The translations under genes were made by a program, and so were the position numbers. A stretch of DNA of 64,000 nt. Origin: Elysia crispata (Eukaryota > Mollusca > Gastropoda > Plakobranchidae). Under the pieces are notes generated by a model. It saw nothing but the letters and a program-made list of their open reading frames with translations, did no database searches and had not been told where the DNA came from. Shown here one piece after another: positions 12,501 to 21,500 of this stretch; position 1 is the stretch's first letter, and each line of letters starts with the position of its first letter. The stretch covers positions 673,501 to 737,500 of the forward strand of contig JAWDGP010001389.1 of NCBI GenBank assembly GCA_033675545.1. Reading direction: 5' to 3'.

Positions 12501-15500
12501 TTAAAGGGAGGGATTGGCATGAGACTGAGGTTGAAGAGAGGGATTGGCATGAGACTGAGGTTAAAGGGAGGGGTTGGTCTGAGACTGAGGTTAAAGGGAG
12601 GGATTGGCATGAGACTGAGGTTGAAGGGAGGGGTTGGTCTGAGACTGAGGTTGAAGGGAGGGATTGGCATGAGACTGAGGTTGAAGGGAGCGGTTGGTCT
12701 GAGACTGAGGTTGAAGAGAGAGATTGGCATGAGACTGAGGTTGAAGGAAGGGATTGGTCTAAGACTGAGGTTAAAGGGAGGAATTGGCATGAGACTGAGG
12801 TTAAAGGGAGGGATTGGCATGAGACTGAGGTTGAAGAGAGGGGTTGGTCTGAGACTGAGGTTGAAGAGAGGGATTGGCATGAGACTGAGGTTAAAGGGAG
12901 GGATTGGCATGAGACTGAGGTTGAAGAGAGGGGTTGGTCTGAGACTGAGGTTAAAGGGAGGGGTTGGTCTGAGACTGAGGTTGAAGAGAGGGGTTGGTCT
13001 GAGACTGAGGTTGAAGGGAGGGATTGGCATGAGACTGAGGTTAAAGGGAGGGATTGGCATGAGACTGAGGTTGAAGAGAGAGGTTGGTCTGAGACTGAGG
13101 TTGAAGAGAGGGGTTGGTCTGAGACTGAGGTTAAAGGGAGGGATTGGCATGAGACTGAGGTTGAAGGGAGGGGTTGGCATGAGACTGAGGTTAAAGGGAG
13201 GGATTGGTCTGAGACTGAGGTTGAAGGGAGGGATTGGCCTGAGACTGAGGTTAAAGGGAGGGATTGGCATGAGACTGAGGTTAAAGGGAGGGATTGGCAT
13301 GAGACTGAGGTTAAAGGGAGGGATTGGCATGAGACTGAGTTTGAAGAGAGGGGTTGGTCTGAGACTGAGGTTGAAGAGAGGGGTTGGTCTGAGACTGAGG
13401 TTAAAGGGAGGGATTGGCATGAGACTGAGGTTAAAGGGAGGGATTGGTCTGAGACTGAGGTTGAAGGGAGCGGTTGGTCTGAGACTGAGGTTGAAGAGAG
13501 GGATTGGCATGAGACTGAGGTTGAAAGGAGGGATTGGTCTGAGACTGGGGTTGAAGAGAGGGGTTGGTCTGAGACTGAGGTTGAAGAGAGAGATTGGCAT
13601 GAGACTGAGGTTGAAGAGAGGGGTTGGTCTGAGACTGAGTTTGAAGAGAGGGGTTGGTCTGAGACTGAGGTTGAAGAGATGGATTGGCATGAGACTGAGG
13701 TTGAAGAGAGGGGTTGGTCTGAGACTGAGTTTGAAGAGAGGGGTTGGTCTGAGACTCAGGTTGAAGGGAGGGGTTGGTCTGAGACTGAGTTTGAAGAGAG
13801 GGGTTGGCATGAGACTGAGGTTGAAGAGAGGGATTGGCATGAGACTGAGGTTGAAGAGAGGGGTTGGCATGAGACTGAGGTTAAAGGGAGGGATTGGCAT
13901 GAGACTGAGGTTAAAGGGAGGGATTGGCATGAAACTGAGGTTAAAGGGAGGGGTTGGTCTGAGACTGAGGTTGAAGAGAGGGGTTGGTCTGAGACTGAGG
14001 TTGGAGAGAGGGATTGGCATGAGACTGAGGTTAAAGGAAGGGAATGGCATGAGACTGAGGTTAAAGGGAGGGGTTGGTCTGAGACTGAGGTTAAAGGGAG
14101 GGGTTGGTCTGAGACTGAGGTTGAAGAGAGGGGTTGGTCTGAGACTGAGGTTGAAGAGAGGGATTGGCATGAGACTGAGGTTGAAGAGAGGGATTGGCAT
14201 GAGACTGAGGTTAAAGAGAGGGGTTGGTCTGAGACTGAGGTTAAAGGGAGGGATTGGCATGAGACTGAGGTTAAAGGGAGGGATTGGCATGAGACTGAGG
14301 TTAAAGGGAGGGATTGGCATGAGACTGAGGTTAAAGGGAGGGATTGGCATGAGACTGAGGTTGAAGAGAGGGGTTGGTCTGAGACTGAGGTTGAAGAGAG
14401 GGATTGGCATGAGACTGAGGTTAAAGGGAGGGATTGGCATGAGACTGAGGTTAAAGGGAGGGATTGGCATGAGACTGAGGTTAAAGGGAGGGATTGGCAT
14501 GAGACTGAGGTTGAAGAGAGGGGTTGGTCTGAGACTGAGGTTGAAGAGAGGGATTGGCATGAGACTGAGGTTAAAGGGAGGGATTGGCATGAGACTGAGG
14601 TTAAAGGGAGGGATTGGCATGAGACTGAGGTTAAAGGGAGGGATTGGCATGAGACTGAGGTTAAAGGGAGGGCTTGGCATGAGACTGAGGTTGAAGGGAG
14701 GGGTTGGTCTGAGACTGAGGTTGAAGAGAGGGATTGGCATGAGACTGAGGTTAAAGGGAGGGATTGGCATGAGACTGAGGTTAAAGGGAGGGATTGGCAT
14801 GAGACTGAGGTTAAAGGGAGGGATTGGCATGAGACTGAGGTTGAAGAGAGGGATTGGCATGAGACTGAGGTTAAAGGGAGGGGTTGGTCTGAGACTGAGG
14901 TTAAAGGGAGGGATTGGCATGAGACTGAGGTTGAAGGGAGGGGTTGGTCTGAGACTGAGGTTGAAGGGAGGGATTGGCATGAGACTGAGGTTGAAGGGAG
15001 CGGTTGGTCTGAGACTGAGGTTGAAGAGAGAGATTGGCATGAGACTGAGGTTGAAGGGAGGGATTGGTCTGAGACTGAGGTTAAAGGGAGGAATTGGCAT
15101 GAGACTGAGGTTAAAGGGAGGGATTGGCATGAGACTGAGGTTGAAGAGAGGGGTTGGTCTGAGACTGAGGTTGAAGAGAGGGATTGGCATGAGACTGAGG
15201 TTAAAGGGAGGGATTGGCATGAGACTGAGGTTGAAGAGAGGGGTTGGTCTGAGACTGAGGTTAAAGGGAGGGGTTGGTCTGAGACTGAGGTTGAAGAGAG
15301 GGGTTGGTCTGAGACTGAGGTTGAAGGGAGGGATTGGCATGAGATTGAGGTTAAAGGGAGGGATTGGCATGAGACTGAGGTTGAAGAGAGAGGTTGGTCT
15401 GAGACTGAGGTTGAAGAGAGGGATTGGTCTGAGACTGAGGTTGAAGAGAGGGATTGGCATGAGACTGAGGTTGAAGGGAGGGATTGGCATGAGACTGAGG

Positions 15501-18500
15501 TTAAAGGGAGGGATTGGTCTGAGACTGAGGTTGAAGGGAGGGATTGGCCTGAGACTGAGGTTAAAGGGAGGGATTGGCATGAGACTGAGGTTAAAGGGAG
15601 GGATTGGCATGAGACTGAGGTTAAAGGGAGGGATTGGCATGAGACTGAGTTTGAAGAGAGGGGTTGGTCTGAGACTGAGGTTGAAGAGAGGGGTTGGTCT
15701 GAGACTGAGGTTAAAGGGAGGGATTGGCATGAGACTGAGTTTGAAGAGAGCGGTTGGTCTGAGACTGAGGTTCAAGGGAGGGATTGGCATGAGACTGAGG
15801 TTAAAAAGAGGGATTGGCATGAGACTGAGGTTGAAGAGAGGGATTGGCATGAGACTGAGGTTAAAGGGAGGGGTTGGTCTGAGACTGAGGTTAAAGGGAG
15901 GGATTGGCATGAGACTGAGGTTGAAGGGAGGGGTTGGTCTGAGACTGAGGTTGAAGGGAGGGATTGGCATGAGACTGAGGTTGAAGGGAGCGGTTGGTCT
16001 GAGACTGAGGTTGAAGAGAGGGATTGGCATGAGACTGAGGTTGAAGGGAGGGATTGGTCTGAGACTGAGGTTGAAGAGAGGGGTTGGTCTGAGACTGAGG
16101 TTGAAGATAGGGATTGGCATGAGGCTGAGGTTAAAGGGAGGGATTGGCATGAGACTGAGGTTGAAGAGAGGGGTTGGTCTGAGACTGAGGTTAAAGGGAG
16201 GGGTTGGTCTGAGACTGAGGTTGAAGAGAGGGGTTGGTCTGAGACTGAGGTTGAAGGGAGGGATTGGCATGAGACTGAGGTTAAAGGGAGGGATTGGCAT
16301 GAGACTGAGGTTGAAGAGAGGGGTTGGTCTGAGACTGAGGTTGAAGAGAGGGGTTGGTCTGAGACTGAGGTTAAAGGGAGGGATTGGCATGAGACTGAGG
16401 TTGAAGGGAGGGGTTGGCATGAGACTGAGGTTAAAGGGAGGGATTGGCATGAGACTGAGGTTGAAGGGAGGGATTGGCCTGAGACTGAGGTTAAAGGGAG
16501 GGATTGGCATGAGACTGAGGTTAAAGGGAGGGATTGGCATGAGACTGAGGTTAAAGGGAGGGATTGGCATGAGACTGAGGTTAAAGGGAGGGATTGGCAT
16601 GAGACTGAGTTTGAAGAGAGGGGTTGGTCTGAGACTGAGGTTGAAGAGAGGGGTTGGTCTGAGACTGAGGTTAAAGGGAGGGATTGGCATGAGACTGAGG
16701 TTAAAGGGAGGGATTGGCATGAGACTGAGGTTGAAGAGAGGGATTGGCATGAGACTGAGGTTAAAGGGAGGGATTGGCATGAGACTGAGGTTAAAGGGAG
16801 GGATTGGCATGAGACTGAGGTTAAAGGGAGGGATTGGCATGAGACTGAGGTTAAAGGGAGGGATTGGCATGAGACTGAGGTTAAAGGGAGGGATTGGCAT
16901 GAGACTGAGGTTAAAGGGAGGGATTGGCATGAGACTGAGGTTGAAGAGAGGGATTGGCATGAGACTGAGGTTAAAGGGAGGGATTGGCATGAGACTGAGG
17001 TTAAAGGGAGGGATTGGCATGAGACTGAGGTTAAAGGGAGGGATTGGCATGAGACTGAGGTTAAAGGGAGGGATTGGCATGAGACTGAGGTTAAAGGGAG
17101 GGATTGGCATGAGACTGAGTTTGAAGAGAGGGGTTGGTCTGAGACTGAGGTTGAAGGGAGGGATTGGCATGAGACTGAGGTTGAAGGGAGGGGTTGGTCT
17201 GAGACTGAGGTTGAAGGGAGGGATTGGCATGAGACTGAGGTTGAAGGGAGGGGTTGGTCTGAGACTGAGGTTGAAGGGAGGGATTGGCATGAGACTGAGG
17301 TTGAAGAGAGGGGTTGGTCTGAGACTGAGTTTGAAGAGAGGAGTTGGTCTGAGACTGAGTTTGAAGAGAGGGGTTGGTCTGAGACTGAGGTTGAAGGGAG
17401 GGGTTGGTCTGAGACTGAGTTTGAAGAGAGGGGTTGGTCTGAGACTGAGTTTGAAGAGAGGGGTTGGCATGAGACTGAGGTTGAAGGGAGGGGTTGGCAT
17501 GAGACTGAGGTTGAAGGGAGGGATTGGCATGAGACTGAGGTTGAAGGGAGGGGTTGGTCTGAGACTGAGGTTGAAGGGAGGGGTTGGTCTGAGACTGAGG
17601 TTGAAGGGAGGGATTGGCATGAGACTGAGGTTGAAGGGAGGGATTGGCATGAGACTGAGGTTGAAGGGAGGGATTGGCATGAGACTGAGGTTAAAGGGAG
17701 GGATTGGCATGAGACTGAGGTTAAAGGGAGGGATTGGCATGAGACTGAGGTTAAAGGGAGGGATTGGCATGAGACTGAGGTTAAAGGGAGGGATTGGCAT
17801 GAGACTGAGGTTAAAGGGAGGGATTGGCATGAGACTGAGGTTAAAGGGAGGGATTGGCATGAGACTGAGGTTAAAGGGAGGGATTGGCATGAGACTGAGG
17901 TTGAAGAGAGGGATTGGCATGAGACTGAGGTTAAAGGGAGGGATTGGCATGAGACTGAGGTTAAAGGGAGGGATTGGCATGAGACTGAGGTTAAAGGGAG
18001 GGATTGGCATGAGACTGAGGTTAAAGGGAGGGATTGGCATGAGACTGAGGTTAAAGGGAGGGATTGGCATGAGACTGAGGTTGAAGAGAGGGATTGGCAT
18101 GAGACTGAGGTTAAAGGGAGGGGTTGGTCTGAGACTGAGGTTAAAGGGAGGGATTGGCATGAGACTGAGGTTGAAGGGAGGGGTTGGTCTGAGACTGAGG
18201 TTGAAGGGAGGGATTGGCATGAGACTGAGGTTCAAGGGAGGGGTTAGTCTGAGACTGAGGTTGAAGGGAGGGGTTGGCATGAGACTGAGGTTGAAGGGAG
18301 GGATTGGTCTGAGACTGAGGTTGAAGAGAGGGGTTGGTCTGAGACTGAGGTTGAAGGGAGGGGTTGGTCTGAGACTGAGGTTGAAGAGAGGAGTTGGTCT
18401 GAGACTGAGGTTGAAGGGAGGAGTTGGTCTGAGACTGAGGTTGAAGAGAGGGATTGGTCTGAGACTGAGGTTGAAGAGAGGGATTGGCCTGAGACTGAGG

Positions 18501-21500
18501 TTGAAGGGAGGGGTTGGTCTGAGACTGAGGTTGAAGGGAGGGATTGGCATGAGACTGAGGTTGAAGGGAGGGGTTGGTCTGAGACTGAGGTTGAAGGGAG
18601 GGGTTGGTCTGAGACTGAGGTTGAAGGGAGGGATTGGCATGAGACTGAGGTTGAAGGGAGGGATTGGCATGAGACTGAGGTTGAAGGGAGGGATTGGCAT
18701 GAGACTGAGGTTGAAGGGAGGGATTGGCATGAGACTGAGGTTGAAGGGAGGGATTGGCATGAGACTGAGGTTGAAGGGAGGGGTTGGTCTGAGACTGAGG
18801 TTGAAGGGAGGGATTGGCATGAGACTGAGGTTGAAGGGAGGGATTGGCATGAGACTGAGGTTGAAGAGGGGGGTTGATCAGAAATGGGAGATTTTCTTTT
18901 TCTTGATCTTAAGGATAAGGTTCTTATCTGATCTTTGGTGGACATTGCATATGTTTGTGAGATCATACTTCTCAAGTCAAATGAGATTGGATAGGTTGTT
19001 GCAGTACACCCTAGATCAATAGTGCGAAAGTGAAAGAAATGAAATATCGCATCCGGAACTTGCATGCATATTAGATACTTGTTTTTAAAAGTCTAGTACG
19101 TCAGGCTCGAGTTGTTACCGAGCAACTATTTTTTTTTTAGGGCGATTCATTTTTTTCTTTGTCTGTAATTTCTTTCATTTTTTACCACCTGACGCTAAGT
19201 AGGCCTAATCAATGCAGAAACATCAGAAAATCAGAAACATCAACCAAGAATGTGATGCTCTGAAATTTTGTCAGCCCAGAAATCCGGACAGGTCTGACAC
19301 CCAAGCTACGCTAAGATAGCAGGAAATGGTATTCCCAACTATTAGTCAGATAAGGGAGCCTATTGCCTCAAACATCTAGCAAGAAAAGGAAACAAATCAC
19401 CCAAACTGCCACCTATTATTTCTTACAAAGAAACTCTTTTGGAGAACTCAAGACAGGACAAAAACAGGATATCAAATTCTAAAAATGACTGTATCCATAA
19501 ATTGGACAGAGGATACAAACAATGCCATTTTATGTTAGAACAAGCTGATGTTGCCTCAATAAGCACTTGAAAAAATATGGCAGAACAAACCTCAGTCTAT
19601 CTCCAGATCTTCAATATATCTCTGAGGTAGCAAAAGGCGAAGAGTGGTCTTTAAAGGTCACATTTAGAAAAAAGATCCAGGAGTAAGACAGAAATATGCT
19701 GAACACGGAAAACTCTATGAACCTGACTAAACTGACAATATAGCCGTCAAAAATATAAAACACAGAAGAGTTTGCTATTAAACTTACCTTATAATATTTG
19801 ATATAAAGCTCATTGTTTCTGGCGGCAAGATCATACTTTCCTGGTGGTCCTCGGTTATTTCCCTCAGACCCTCTATGAAAGTTCTGAGGAAATCATGTAA
19901 AATACAGTAAATTGAAAAATTACATCTATAGCCTCAGTCTAACAGACCCTTCAAAGGTGCTTCATACATCTTCTACACGTAAGGGCATGTTATGATGATC
20001 CTGCACAGTCTGAAGCATGTATGGCTGTCACTTCAGAAAAAGGATATCATTACCCTACTGTCTGCTTTAGCTGTTTCAGTTTCAATAGATCTAAAGATCT
20101 AATCTGGTCAATTTGAAAGAAAAGGTCTAGATCTAGAATCTAGATAAATTTTCACACCAATTGCTCTTTTTTCCATGATGCGATTTAATATCTTTTGCTA
20201 TGATTTATATAGTTCATAGTAATGTGTCATAAATGTTTATATCATTCCTCTTAATTCAATTTTTTATTCCTTTGAGGGGAGACCAAAAGAAAAGCTCTTT
20301 TCATTATGAATAGGGTCCATTTTAAATAAATCAATGTACGAAGAACAATGATATTGATAACGTTATTAAGTGCACGCCACTTAAGTTGACACTGCTTACG
20401 TCGATTTTCACTCAAATGGATCTTTTTGTTGGGTCCATACCCCTTCTTATAGTACTAATATAAGTTCTTGCACATAGCTCAATTTTCAAAGAAGTCTTTT
20501 TTAGGCTGGTGAAAACAAAAACGTTATTGTTTTCACTTCTTTTAGTCAATAAAAACGAACTTTCTCTCCTGTGTCTCATCCATAAGTAAGGGTCAGACAA
20601 TGCCTCAGCAAGTTATCAAGTGCAAACAAGAGAAATATGTGTGTTGTCTTTACATAACCAGGGAGGCTGGCTAAATATCCATGTCAAGGTGTAACAGTAG
20701 CAAGGCTGGTAGAATAACTCCCGGTCCCATAAGCTTACCTATCATTTAACAATCATTATTGTCAAAAAATTCAAAGAAACGAGCGAATATGTGTGTGTGT
20801 GTGTGGTGTGGTGGGGGGGGGGAGGGGAAGGAAGCGGGGGTACATTGTGAAGGACTACTGACCAGAGCTAAGCTAGAGGTGCTGTACATTGTGTGTACTT
20901 TTGGCCAAACTGTGGACATGTCTCCTCTGTGATTGGTTGATTGGCCACTGCTAACCCATCTCATATCTCTTCCTCCCCCCTTGCTGTATAGATAGGCCGA
21001 GAAGTAGGACAATCTGTATTATTGATTATTACATTTTGCATGCATTGTGTTTGTAGGCTAGATCTGTCTCCTCTAAGATTATATGATTGAACACTGCTCC
21101 TATATACGATCTTTTCTTGACTGTAGGACTAGACATACCAAAATCAATGTTTCTTATTGCATAGATCTACATTTTTTGTACATTGTGTTTGTAGGCTAGA
21201 CCTGTCTCCTCTAAGATTATTTGATTGAACACTACTTCACCATACAATCTTTCCTTGGCTGTAGGGTTAGACATACCAAAATCAATGTTGCTTACTGCAG
21301 AGATCTACATTTTTTGTACATTGGGTTTGTAGGCTAGATGTGACTTTGTAATTGGTTGATTGAACAATGTTCCCCAATTCCATCTCTCCTTGGCTGTAGC
21401 CGTGTAGGGCTAGGCCTAGAGCAATTGGCATTATTAAACTAGAGTTACATTTTGCGGGCACTGTGTTTGTAGGCTAGACCTGTTTCCTCCGTGAAGTGTG

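Larger units (their letters stand above)
10861..18870. repeat. 30-bp satellite array, 267 units
   Basis: Every 30 bases from 10861 to 18870 the same unit recurs, centred on the nearly invariant GAGACTGAG. The span is exactly 267 x 30 with no net indel, because the unit phase never shifts. Variable positions within the unit (counting from GG) are 3 (G or A), 8-9 (TC, CA or CC), 20 (G or T), 23 (G or A) and 27 (A or G). The first few units at 10861-10980 are more divergent, as expected at an array edge. The array stops abruptly near 18876. The plus strand is purine-rich, so NSUN2 pre-mRNA carries the pyrimidine-rich complement. Units contain GGGAGGG, so G-rich secondary structure on the plus strand is possible. 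Confidence 0.98.
10161..19787 (-). other. NSUN2 intron 2 (9.6 kb, mostly satellite)
   Basis: Exon 2 and exon 3 are separated by 9,627 bp, of which 8,010 bp is the 30-bp array. The flanks, 10161-10860 and 18880-19787, are ordinary AT-rich sequence with no gene that I recognise. Confidence 0.85.

Noticed and set aside
10841..18850. Giant minus-strand protein of 2,669 residues and the 1,522-residue WHETEV/WSETEV frame at 13679-18247
   Set aside because: Same cause: the repeat unit has no stop in these frames. The minus frame also lies within a spliced-out intron.
10836..19022. Giant plus-strand protein of 2,728 residues
   Set aside because: It is a translation of a 30-bp satellite lying antisense in an NSUN2 intron; other frames on both strands are equally open, and there is no unique domain.
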